Made by a program: the position numbers and the translations under genes | Shown: one piece after another, positions 37,409-44,833 of the stretch | Numbering within the stretch: position 1 is the stretch's first letter | Layout of the letters: each line of letters begins with the position of its first letter | From: an uncultured Flavobacteriaceae bacterium | GTDB taxonomy: Bacteria; Bacteroidota; Bacteroidia; Flavobacteriales; Flavobacteriaceae | Reading direction: 5' to 3' | DNA: 44,833 nt | NCBI GenBank assembly: GCA_947500445.1 | Contig: CANMSB010000036.1 | Location: forward strand, 1-44,833 | Notes under the pieces: generated by a model | What the model saw: the letters and a program-made list of their open reading frames with translations, nothing else | The model's database searches: none | Told to the model about the DNA's origin: nothing

Positions 37409-37846
37409 TTAGTCTTTAACCGTTTCCCTTAACGTCTTTTTGCCATCGATCTCCCAAGTGTTGAAGTTTCCGTCATCGTCAAAATCGGAAAGGGATGTAG
37501 CGGTGGCCCGAAAAGAGTTGGTAGAAGCCTCTATAATTTCGATCTTATATACGGCCTGTCCGCCCTCGTCAATGGTCAAGGCCGGCTCGAATCCAATTTC
37601 CTCAAAATCGGAGGAGTATCTGGAATATCGGTAAAAGTGATTTTTTTGCAATCCGTACAAGTGGTTGAGCATGCTTTGCGCCTCTATGGACTTTGCTTGC
37701 GATATGACCGAGGTTTGGCTGGGCAATACCATTAACAACAAAATTCCGATGATACACAATACAATCAGTATTTCTGTCATAGAATATGCATCCACATAAT
37801 AGCCTTCTTTCTTATTTATCTGCCGAAAATTCTTAGCTCGTTGCAC
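37409..37846 (-). CDS. Major pseudopilin (GspG/PilA-like)
   Basis: 145 residues. A 20-residue hydrophilic leader ends in V-D-A, followed by Tyr1-Ser-Met-Thr-Glu5 and the hydrophobic stem 'ILIVLCIIGILLLMVLPSQ', the class III signal of type IV pilins with Glu5 present. The C-terminal globular part contains 'FDDDGNFNTWEIDGKKTL', a calcium-loop-like motif as in GspG. It would be the main subunit of the pseudopilus. Three bases separate its stop from the prepilin-peptidase gene. Confidence 0.85.
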   Translation of the reverse strand: MQRAKNFRQINKKEGYYVDAYSMTEILIVLCIIGILLLMVLPSQTSVISQAKSIEAQSMLNHLYGLQKNHFYRYSRYSSDFEEIGFEPALTIDEGGQAVYKIEIIEASTNSFRATATSLSDFDDDGNFNTWEIDGKKTLRETVKD

Positions 37847-37899
37847 CCCTATAACATTTTTTTAACATTACAAAATTACTCTTTTTTTTGTATCCCTAT

Positions 37900-39039
37900 T
37901 TATGCCCCATTAATTATTTTGCTCAAATCAAACATCGGTGCATACATCGCTATCACTATAATCCCAACGATCAAACCAATAAAAATGATGATAAGCGGTT
38001 CCAAAACCACACCGATCATTTTGGTACGATGCTCCACTTCTTCGTCGTACTCATCGGCCAATCTCGAAAACATGGTATCCAATTCATTTATCTCTTCGGC
38101 CACGGCGATCATCGATATTAGCTTGTATTCGTATATCGGGTGTTTTGCCATGGCCTTGGAAAAAGACGACCCTTTGATGATGTCCTTTTGAATGGACACT
38201 ATGGAATTTTCGATTGGGTAAAAGCCGATCATCTGCTTTACCATGCCCAATGAATCGGTCAAAGGGGTTTTTGAGGTGAGCAGTAAATCCAAGAACTGAC
38301 AAAACCGGGCCAAATAGATCATTCTGATCAGCTTTCCAAAATAGGGCAATCGCAATACTATTTTGGACCGATAGGATCTGAATGTCCTGTTTTTTCCATA
38401 TACTTTGGCCAACCCTACGACCAGGGCCAAAACACCAAAAAAAACAACCAAAATTAGCGGGAAATTTTCAGAAAGCGCCAATATGGTTTCCGTCATTTTT
38501 GGCAAGTCCGCATCGAACTGTTTGAAGACGGATTTGAACATTGGCACAACATAGGTCAACATAAAGTAGAGCACGCCAACGGTAAGTACCAATACAAATA
38601 TGGGATAGGTGATCACGGATACGATCTGTTTGCGCAGTTTTAACTGTCTTTTGAAGTATTTATGCAGTTCCAACAGTACCAAGGGCAGTTTTTTGGTTTC
38701 CTCACCAATTTTGATGCTATAATATTCATATGCCGAAAACTGACCGGTATCTTGAAGCGCGCTGTGAAAACTACTACCATTAACAATTTGGGTCTTTACT
38801 TTTAAAACAAGCTCTTTTAATACGTTACGCTTTTGTTGGTTTGCAAGAATATCAAGGGCGCTGCTAAAATCGACCCCGGCGTTCAGCAACGTGTACAGAT
38901 CTTTATAAAGCGTTTCCCGTTGTTTGGCCCCGATTTTTTTGGAAAAACTGAATTCCCGGTTTAAAAAACCGGTCGAAACAGCTTCGGTCCCATTTTTTTT
39001 CTTGGGCCTCGATTGTATTTTACCAATTTCAATTCCCAT
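37900..39039 (-). CDS. gspF: Type II secretion / pilus platform protein GspF/PilC
   Basis: 379 residues from the ATG at 39039 (a GTG two codons upstream is possible). Two T2SSF domains are visible: 'LYTLLNAGVDFSSALDIL' (about 45-160) and 'FCQFLDLLLTSKTPLTDSL' (about 245-365), each with the hydrophobic helix pairs of the family ('IFVLVLTVGVLYFMLTYVV', 'EPLIIIFIGLIVGIIVIAMY'). It spans the inner membrane and couples the ATPase to pseudopilin assembly. It overlaps the end of the GspJ-like gene by 11 bases. Confidence 0.92.
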   Translation of the reverse strand: MGIEIGKIQSRPKKKNGTEAVSTGFLNREFSFSKKIGAKQRETLYKDLYTLLNAGVDFSSALDILANQQKRNVLKELVLKVKTQIVNGSSFHSALQDTGQFSAYEYYSIKIGEETKKLPLVLLELHKYFKRQLKLRKQIVSVITYPIFVLVLTVGVLYFMLTYVVPMFKSVFKQFDADLPKMTETILALSENFPLILVVFFGVLALVVGLAKVYGKNRTFRSYRSKIVLRLPYFGKLIRMIYLARFCQFLDLLLTSKTPLTDSLGMVKQMIGFYPIENSIVSIQKDIIKGSSFSKAMAKHPIYEYKLISMIAVAEEINELDTMFSRLADEYDEEVEHRTKMIGVVLEPLIIIFIGLIVGIIVIAMYAPMFDLSKIINGA

Positions 39040-39511
39040 GATCACCTTCTTTTAGCCCTAGTACTTCCGTGTATTTTTTTGCTGCCGTAAACGTCAACGG
39101 TTTCTGAAAAAGGAAGGCTCCTAAACTGATTTTTTCCAATACCTTTTCATTGCTCACGGGGTCGACCTTTGTTTGTACGGTTACCTCGTCGACCTTTAAA
39201 CTATCGCGATTACTTTTCTGGTCCCGATAGATATACCCATTTTTAACAACGTAATAAATGCGTTCGTCGTTATACCGCACCGTCTCAAAGGAGGCTGCCG
39301 TTCCCGTAATTTTTTCCGCCCTGAAAAAATCTTCTTTCAACCTAAGACAAAAATTTCCAAAGGCGAGCTCTTCTTCCACGTCTGCCCTATAGTAGGCTAT
39401 TTGCTTTGAAAAGGCACTGTAAATGAAATAGATCATGCCAATGATTACCGACATGATGGCGATATTGATGAGCACCTCCAAAATAGTGAATGCCGGTTGC
39501 CTATTCCTCAT
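39029..39511 (-). CDS. Minor pseudopilin, GspJ/PilW-like
   Basis: 160 residues. Short leader 'MRNRQPA', then Phe1-Thr-Ile-Leu-Glu5 and the stem 'VLINIAIMSVIIGMIYFIY', a clear prepilin N terminus. The globular domain has 'LAFGNFCLRLKEDFFRAEKI' and beta strands as in GspJ. The start overlaps the end of the GspI-like gene by 11 bases; the ATG at 39511 is the only candidate with the leader. Confidence 0.8.
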   Translation of the reverse strand: MRNRQPAFTILEVLINIAIMSVIIGMIYFIYSAFSKQIAYYRADVEEELAFGNFCLRLKEDFFRAEKITGTAASFETVRYNDERIYYVVKNGYIYRDQKSNRDSLKVDEVTVQTKVDPVSNEKVLEKISLGAFLFQKPLTFTAAKKYTEVLGLKEGDHGN

Positions 39512-39866
39512 TCTCTTTCAGTATTAAAAATCGATAGGTTACGGTATCCGACGCCTGCTCAATGGTATAACTTACTTGTTTCAAAAAGGCCGAACCTTCA
39601 TGATCGCTGACGGTTTTTTTAATTTTATAGGTTTCAAAGTCATAGGTTTCCGGGGCAAAAGTTGGCGTTAACCTCATATCGGCCATCAACCGCTCTACCT
39701 GAAATTTAAGACGATGGTCATTGGTGGTCGGTCGCCCCTCCAATATGGTCGCATACAGTTTAAATGCTACCAATAAGCACGTTGCTATAATAGTAATCGC
39801 GATAACCGACTCTATTAGCGAACTTGCTTTTACAAAATATCCATTAAAAGGTTTTGACGACTCCAT
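39501..39866 (-). CDS. Minor pseudopilin, GspI/PilV-like
   Basis: 121 residues from the ATG at 39866; an upstream in-frame ATG at 39905 would overlap the preceding gene by 62 bases. Leader 'MESSKPFNGYFVKA' precedes Ser1-Ser-Leu-Ile-Glu5 and the hydrophobic stem 'SVIAITIIATCLLVAFKLY'. Small C-terminal domain of beta strands. Probably one of the tip-initiating minor pseudopilins together with the flanking GspJ-like and GspK-like proteins. Confidence 0.78.
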   Translation of the reverse strand: MESSKPFNGYFVKASSLIESVIAITIIATCLLVAFKLYATILEGRPTTNDHRLKFQVERLMADMRLTPTFAPETYDFETYKIKKTVSDHEGSAFLKQVSYTIEQASDTVTYRFLILKENEE

Positions 39867-41079
39867 AAATACTGTTCGGCGCTTTACTATTGAATAGGGG
39901 AACATGTACGAAAGAACTGGGAACTTTTACCGCATCTATTTTGGCGTTCAACAAGGTATTCGCATAAGTACCACTTTTAGTTTCCAATGAAAGCTTATGC
40001 GCGTAAACCGTCCCGGTAACCGATCCGCTCAGCTGTAATTTGCCATTGCAATACACCGTGCCCAAAATGCTCGCGTCCTCTTCAATGACAACTGTGTTGG
40101 CTTCCTTTTCATCAAACGTCGCCGCATCTAGAACTATGCTTCCGTAAATCTTGCTGTTTTTTGCTATGGTGATCTTCTTATCTTTCAATATGTTGTTATT
40201 GGCCATAATGGCCAAAGCCGTTGGATATTCCAACACCACTGCCTCTTCTACCTCAATTTCATATTCCGCAAAAAACTGTGCTCCACCCTTAAAATTTTTC
40301 ATCAAAACGATTTTCGGGGCATATACGATAACGTCCGTAAGCCGTGTCGTGTTATTGATATATAATGTGTCCGTAGCTTCAATTATAATGTTTCCTTTTA
40401 GCGAAAGACGATCGAGCTGCTCCCCCTTCTGTAGTTTTATGATCAAGGGGTCCGTATTAAAATCATTAAAGACCGCTGCCTTTCTGTCAATTTTGCTCAG
40501 GGTCGTTCCTTTTCCTTCCGGTACACGGGTGTATCCTTCTACCTCAAGTTTTGGCAAGGCTTGTTTTGAGGAACCTATGCTTCCCAAAATTACGGGTTTG
40601 TTCAACTGGCTATTCCCTAAGAGATTTACTTTTTTATACCCTGAACGGGGCAGTTGCATAGATCCATTAATGACGGTAGTCCCTGAAACTTTTAAAGGTT
40701 CGTCCCAATCACAAAGCACCAATGCCAGTTCTTTGTCGCTTTTTCTTGGCCCCACAAAGGTACTTTTATTGATGGTATCCTTTTTAAAATAGGCCGTTAC
40801 CGTTAAGGACGTAAAAAGGCCCCATTTGTTTTTTGTGAACCGACAACGAAATCCGTTATCGAAAGGATCGATATGTTCCGGATCTAGGTCGGCAAAGTGC
40901 CTGGCATCGGCCAAGTAGTACTCCATACAGGAACCACAGAGGTCGATAAGATCTGATTGTACTGTTTGGCGGGTAGCCAATTGAAGGTTATAGTTAAATA
41001 TAAAAACAAGAGCGGCACTCATAACAGAAATCAGAAGACATACATATACCGCGTACAACAAAGACCCTGCTTTTATCAT
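39844..41079 (-). CDS. GspK/PilX-like pseudopilin with a beta-helical polymer-type body
   Basis: 411 residues. The N terminus 'MIKAGSLLYAVYVCLLISVM' looks like a very short prepilin leader (Met-Ile-Lys-Ala) followed by a hydrophobic stem without Glu5, the feature of tip pseudopilins such as GspK. Cys near 47 and 50 ('DLCGSC') may form a disulfide. From about 110 to 390 the sequence is a run of short parallel strands ('NGSMQLPRSGYKKVNLLGNS', 'YCNGKLQLSGSVTGTVYAHK') reminiscent of bactofilin or polymer-forming beta-helices, with which GspK is not normally associated. It is the second gene of the operon, 11 bases after the MORN-repeat gene. Confidence 0.62.
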   Translation of the reverse strand: MIKAGSLLYAVYVCLLISVMSAALVFIFNYNLQLATRQTVQSDLIDLCGSCMEYYLADARHFADLDPEHIDPFDNGFRCRFTKNKWGLFTSLTVTAYFKKDTINKSTFVGPRKSDKELALVLCDWDEPLKVSGTTVINGSMQLPRSGYKKVNLLGNSQLNKPVILGSIGSSKQALPKLEVEGYTRVPEGKGTTLSKIDRKAAVFNDFNTDPLIIKLQKGEQLDRLSLKGNIIIEATDTLYINNTTRLTDVIVYAPKIVLMKNFKGGAQFFAEYEIEVEEAVVLEYPTALAIMANNNILKDKKITIAKNSKIYGSIVLDAATFDEKEANTVVIEEDASILGTVYCNGKLQLSGSVTGTVYAHKLSLETKSGTYANTLLNAKIDAVKVPSSFVHVPLFNSKAPNSIYGVVKTF

Positions 41080-41090
41080 TTTTCACTGGA

Positions 41091-41774
41091 CTATGGTCGA
41101 TTACCGCTTACCGATTTTTTCTTCTTTTTTACTTTCTCGACCTGTTTTTTTGAGGTCTTTTTCTCCTTTTCTATTTTAGGTTCCTGCGCAAGACTATCCT
41201 TCCGCTTGTTTTTAAAAAGTTCCTTTACAAAAGACACTGCCCTTTTGGTAAAAGGAGGTCGATCGTATTTTTTGGGACGTGCTATCTCTTCTCCATTTTT
41301 GTAAAAAACAGTATCCTTGGACACACCGCTGACCCATACTCCGTGCTTCTTGCTGTTCTTAAAAGCCCCCTGAATCGTCATTTCACCACCTTCGGAAAAC
41401 TGTACGTACTTTCCCGTACGAATGCCGTTGTTCCATCGTGTAATTTCATAAAGCTGCCCGTTGGAATGCCATCTTTTCCACAGCTTGTCCTTTAATCCAT
41501 TTTTAAAACGCCCTTGCTCCGCCAAATTGTTGTTTTTATAACTTTTGGTGAAATCACCATGTAACAAATCGCCCGAACTTCCCCCTTGCGAGGAATGAAT
41601 TTCCCCCGATTTGAACCAATAGTAAAACCGGGGACCAATTTTTTTGGTCTTGTTTTTGGTAGTAACATAAAAGGTATAACTGAACTCGCTATCCGATATT
41701 ATTTTTCGTTGCAAATCGTTATTAAGGGAAAATAGGGGTGCCAACACAAAGACAATGGCTAGATAAAGTTTCAT
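41091..41774 (-). CDS. Secreted MORN-type repeat protein
   Basis: 227 residues, signal peptide 'MKLYLAIVFVLAPLFSL'. Four MORN/YwqK-like repeats between about 60 and 145 ('GRFKNGLKDKLWKRWHSNGQ', 'TRWNNGIRTGKYVQFSEGG', 'GAFKNSKKHGVWVSG'). The C terminus is an extremely Lys-rich tail after 'KRKDSLAQEPKIEKEKK', ending 'SVSGNRP'. It stands first in the secretion operon; a TACTTTG string 33 bases before the start (41807-41813) resembles part of a -7 element but no proper -33 element is seen. Function of such secreted MORN proteins is not known; the basic tail suggests binding to an acidic surface or nucleic acid. Confidence 0.7.
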   Translation of the reverse strand: MKLYLAIVFVLAPLFSLNNDLQRKIISDSEFSYTFYVTTKNKTKKIGPRFYYWFKSGEIHSSQGGSSGDLLHGDFTKSYKNNNLAEQGRFKNGLKDKLWKRWHSNGQLYEITRWNNGIRTGKYVQFSEGGEMTIQGAFKNSKKHGVWVSGVSKDTVFYKNGEEIARPKKYDRPPFTKRAVSFVKELFKNKRKDSLAQEPKIEKEKKTSKKQVEKVKKKKKSVSGNRP

Positions 41775-42005
41775 AAAATGAAAGAGATTATGACAAATAA
41801 ACGACGCAAAGTAACGAAAACCTGTCGACTATTTAACAAAACCTTAGTATTTTAATTCCTGTACACTAACATATGTCCTGCACCATACCGATGCCCTCTT
41901 CCAGGCATCGCGCTATTGTATTTTAACCAGAGGGTACTAGTCAACAATAGTTTTTTTAGCGTGTATCCGCAACTTTTGTTTTGGGAACTAAAATTTGAAA
42001 ACGTA

Positions 42006-44573
42006 TTACTCGCCCTCCCCCTCTTCGATGGAGACATTGCGGTTTAAAGGGGTGAAAATGGGGTTTACTTCCTTGGTTTCGCCCACAACTTCTTCAATTT
42101 CCCTTTTGAGATAGTTCAAATGCGCGATGGTCAGGCGATCGGTCATAACCGGGATCGTTTGCTTTATTTTTCCCTGTAGCGTAATCAAATTGTCCAAGGC
42201 AAGGGAACGTACATCGGTATTTACCGTATATCCCTCGGAAAGTTTGGCCAAAATACCTTCTACCAGACCGTGGGCCTCTTCGGGTTTGTAAAGGGCGATC
42301 ATATTGGAAACATATGCTTTTTGCAACTTTCGTTTGTAGGCGTTCGTTCGATAAAAAACATACATATCGCCCCATATCAAATGGTTGAGATCATCGATAT
42401 ATTCTTCTGGACGGTACGGGTCTTCCTCCTCGTAACGCTCGGCAATAAAGGTCATCCTGCTCAAGCGACTTCCTCCCAAGAGATTGACCATAACGCTTTC
42501 CATGGTTTTGGTAACGGACTCCTTTGACCGGGGCGATTGGATCGCGTTCAGGATGTCGTTGGGCAAGAGCCACTTGGGTTCCTTAAAAATATGCTTGTCC
42601 AAAAAGGCCAATGCCTGTTTTTGTGTTTCTTTGGATACCGGCCGGTAGACCTCCCCTTCTTCCCCCATGGTTTTTGGGGTCACATAAATGCCCCCAATAT
42701 TTTTGGTAACATGAAAAATATAATCGCTGTACTGGTTTACCAGGGATTTGTATACATTGTCCAAACTTGAAAAATCATCGCTGCCCTTTCCTTTTACCCA
42801 ATCGCGCAAACAGGGCGTTATCCGTTGCAGGTTCATAATGCCGTAAGTGCTGGCGATCATGGAATCGTCTCCCAAATCCTCGGTCTGGGACCTTGGGTCG
42901 AAATCGCGGCCCTCCCCACCGAACCACAGCCGATGGTTGTTGGTGACACTATCGACCACCATTTGCGCCAAAACTTCTTTTTCTTCGGTTACGCTGAGTT
43001 CCCCTGCTTGACCGCCATAGCCCCATTGCACCGCCCACTTGTCGTAATCCCCGATCCTGGGCATTAGATATTCGGTAGGGATGTTATCCTCTGGCTGGGC
43101 CACATAATTGAAACGGGCATAATCCATGATTGAACTGGTATGTCCGTTCTTTTTTAACCAATCGGCGTCGCGCAATTTATCCACAGGGGTGGCACTACTG
43201 GCCCCCATATTATGTCGGAGCCCTATGGTATGCCCCACTTCATGCGATGCTACAAAACGAATGAGGTTTCCCATCAATTCCGTATCGTACTCCAGTTGCT
43301 GGGCGCGGCTATCCACGGCACCCGCCTGCACCATATACCAACTGTGCAATAGGCTCATGAGGTTATGGTACCAACCGATATGGCTTTCAAGGATTTCCCC
43401 ACTCCGCGGATCTACAATATTGGGTCCGTAAGCGTTTTTCGAAGGGGAGGCAAAATAACGTAAAACGGAAAAACGGGAGTCTTCCAAACTCATATCCGGA
43501 TTGTCTTCGGGCCATTCTTTTCCTACAATGGCATTTTTAAACCCTGCCTGTTCGAAGGCGATCTGCCAATCGTTGATGCCCTGTATCAAATAGGGCCGCC
43601 ATTTTTTAGGCGTTGCGGGATCGATGTAGTATACGATCGGCTTTTTGGGGGTGACCAGCTCCCCGTTTCTCCATTTTTCCAGGTCTTCCGCTCTGGGTTC
43701 CAAACGCCAACGGTGGATATAGGTGTTGCGGTTTACTTTTTGCTGCTCATCTCCATATTCCAAATACGAACTTGCAAAATAGCCCACTCGTGCGTCATAT
43801 AGGCGCTTGCGCATGGGCTCTCTGGGCAATAGCACAAAAGAATTGTTGATTTCCAAGGTAACCACCCCCGCCAGGACTGCCGCGGGCAATTGCTTTTTTC
43901 TTTTTTCCTTGCTGGCCAACGCCTTGTACGTTTTTACCGTCCGGATCTCGGTATTAAAGGGGTAGGTGCTGATTTTTTTGATGTAAGAGCGATCTTTTTC
44001 CAAAGCCGAAAGCTTGTAGGCCGATTTTTGTGCACTGCTCAGGGTCAACAACGGATTTTCGCTGTTGATAAATTCCGTGACCTCGATGAGCGAAGTTTTC
44101 TTTTTATCGTTGGTAGCCTTAATTTCGAACGCCTCTAGAATCGGCGTAATGTTGGCGTTGTTAACGGCCTTTGAAATGGCATCTTCCTCATTGGCATCGC
44201 TTACCAAGGTGGCAATCCGAAGGAAAACGTTATTGTTGGGTCCCTTTTCGAACAAGATGGTGTTCTCCCCTATTTTTTCGCCACCGTAATTTCCGGCACC
44301 GGAGGGGGTTTTGATGAAACGGGTTACCACCAGCAGTTCTCTATTAAAAAGGCTATCGGGAATTTCAAAGTAATAGGCATCGGCAACCTGATGCACATCA
44401 AAAAGCCCTTTTTTGGTTACCGCATCCTTAGTGACAAAACGGTCGTACGCTTTTTCCTTGTTTGTGGCCAAGGTCGTGCGCTCCTTATTTTTTGAAGCTT
44501 TTCCCACTGACCCGAACGAGCCACAAGAAGTCATTATCATCAACAACAGTATACCACCAATATAACGGTTCAT
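42006..44573 (-). CDS. Zinc-dependent metalloprotease lipoprotein (metzincin, DUF5117/5118/4953-type)
   Basis: 855 residues from the ATG at 44573 (18 bases after an alternative at 44591), giving lipoprotein signal 'MNRYIGGILLLMIMTSC' with lipobox M-T-S-Cys17. Zinc site H-E-V-G-H-T-I-G-L-R-H (about 443-453) is a complete HExxHxxGxxH, and the Met-turn 'SSIMDYARFNY' follows about 35 residues later, as expected for a metzincin. Domain order matches large Bacteroidota proteases: N-terminal DUF5118-like and DUF5117-like part ('FEIPDSLFNRELLVVTRFI', 'SLIEVTEFINS'), then the catalytic domain ('DARVGYFASSYLEYGDEQQ'), then a helical C-terminal domain. Likely surface or periplasmic. Not obviously linked to the secretion operon: 231 bases separate it from the MORN gene. 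Confidence 0.88.
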   Translation of the reverse strand: MNRYIGGILLLMIMTSCGSFGSVGKASKNKERTTLATNKEKAYDRFVTKDAVTKKGLFDVHQVADAYYFEIPDSLFNRELLVVTRFIKTPSGAGNYGGEKIGENTILFEKGPNNNVFLRIATLVSDANEEDAISKAVNNANITPILEAFEIKATNDKKKTSLIEVTEFINSENPLLTLSSAQKSAYKLSALEKDRSYIKKISTYPFNTEIRTVKTYKALASKEKRKKQLPAAVLAGVVTLEINNSFVLLPREPMRKRLYDARVGYFASSYLEYGDEQQKVNRNTYIHRWRLEPRAEDLEKWRNGELVTPKKPIVYYIDPATPKKWRPYLIQGINDWQIAFEQAGFKNAIVGKEWPEDNPDMSLEDSRFSVLRYFASPSKNAYGPNIVDPRSGEILESHIGWYHNLMSLLHSWYMVQAGAVDSRAQQLEYDTELMGNLIRFVASHEVGHTIGLRHNMGASSATPVDKLRDADWLKKNGHTSSIMDYARFNYVAQPEDNIPTEYLMPRIGDYDKWAVQWGYGGQAGELSVTEEKEVLAQMVVDSVTNNHRLWFGGEGRDFDPRSQTEDLGDDSMIASTYGIMNLQRITPCLRDWVKGKGSDDFSSLDNVYKSLVNQYSDYIFHVTKNIGGIYVTPKTMGEEGEVYRPVSKETQKQALAFLDKHIFKEPKWLLPNDILNAIQSPRSKESVTKTMESVMVNLLGGSRLSRMTFIAERYEEEDPYRPEEYIDDLNHLIWGDMYVFYRTNAYKRKLQKAYVSNMIALYKPEEAHGLVEGILAKLSEGYTVNTDVRSLALDNLITLQGKIKQTIPVMTDRLTIAHLNYLKREIEEVVGETKEVNPIFTPLNRNVSIEEGEGE

Positions 44574-44759
44574 AAATAGCGAACGTTTCAATTATCCTGT
44601 TTAGTATGCCGTTGGTCGGGGCTTTGGTAGTTTCTGTGGATAGCTTTCTACTACCTATTTCTTTAATATACGTAAAAAAATCAGGATTGGCCGCTAAAAC
44701 GAATAGACCTTGGCGCATCAAAACCTGTTGCTGGCCAAAAAAGCGATATGCTCTTTGTA

Positions 44760-44833
44760 CTAGGGCGTGTTAACACTAATTGCATCGAAAATCAGGGCGA
44801 TATAGATAAAGGCCGTGAACATGACGTCGAGTT
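44760..44833 (-). pseudogene. 3' end of an IS5-type transposase gene (cut by the window edge)
   Basis: The last 23 codons before a TAG (44760-44762) read 'LDVMFTAFIYIALIFDAISV' and then N-T-P; this closely resembles the C terminus of IS5-family transposases, whose ends often contain a GTGTTAAC-type inverted repeat overlapping the last codons, as here at 44766-44774. The element would extend to the right of the window. Whether it is intact cannot be judged. Confidence 0.5.

Noticed and set aside
40151-40792. 213-codon plus-strand frame opposite the GspK-like gene
   Set aside because: Antisense to a gene with clear strand pattern and operon context.
44485-44721. 78-codon minus-strand frame upstream of the metalloprotease
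   Set aside because: It overlaps the signal-peptide region of the protease in another frame and shows no features; the region is more likely its leader.

Overview
The window looks like a chromosomal piece of a Flavobacteriia-type bacterium (Bacteroidota). The reasons are the giant YD/RHS proteins with N-terminal signal peptides, tail-fibre-like secreted proteins ending in the 'NVGIG...GHLP' block, Skp/OmpH-like and LolA-like envelope proteins, a Bacteroidota-style tyrosine recombinase, and gene starts without strong Shine-Dalgarno sequences. Almost everything is on the minus strand.

Region 1 (160-6464) holds a tail-fibre-like gene and then what I consider the main discovery. An RHS C-terminal toxin tip without its own start (1543-2604, plus strand) and a small putative immunity gene (2610-3065) face a mirror-image pair: the live tip of the giant RHS gene (6464 down to 5370, minus strand) and its putative immunity gene (5364-4744). 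A tyrosine recombinase (3365-4411) sits between them. The two tips begin with an identical 29-base block (1543-1571 and 6436-6464) in inverted orientation and in the same reading frame. Inverting the 4.9-kb segment would therefore replace tip B plus immunity B with tip A plus immunity A behind the same RHS body. This reads as a self-contained toxin-tip switch.

Region 2 (29727 down to 4744) is a tightly spaced array of about 25 kb, probably one operon. In transcription order it encodes two tail-fibre-like secreted proteins, a lipoprotein, a 2110-aa SpvB/TcB-like protein, a 1396-aa multidomain protein with seven DxDxDG repeats and a C-terminal YD motif, a LolA-like protein, a 3353-aa RHS protein ending in a probable GIY-YIG nuclease tip, and immunity. 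The three giants look like a Tc/RHS-type toxin shell divided over separate genes.

Region 3 (41774 down to 30424) is a compact operon for a type II secretion / type IV pilus-like machine: MORN-repeat protein, GspK-like, GspI-like and GspJ-like pseudopilins, GspF, major pseudopilin, minimal prepilin peptidase, GspE, secretin GspD, GspL/PilN-like, GspM/PilO-like, a fibronectin-type lipoprotein and a GspC/PilP-like protein. It runs directly towards region 2, separated only by a membrane-anchored OmpH/Skp-like gene (30337-29816). Co-orientation makes a link (export or display of the region 2 proteins) plausible but unproven.

Region 4 (42006-44573) encodes a large zinc metalloprotease lipoprotein. 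The right edge (44760-44833) carries what looks like the last codons of an IS5-type transposase. No rRNA, tRNA or CRISPR array was seen.
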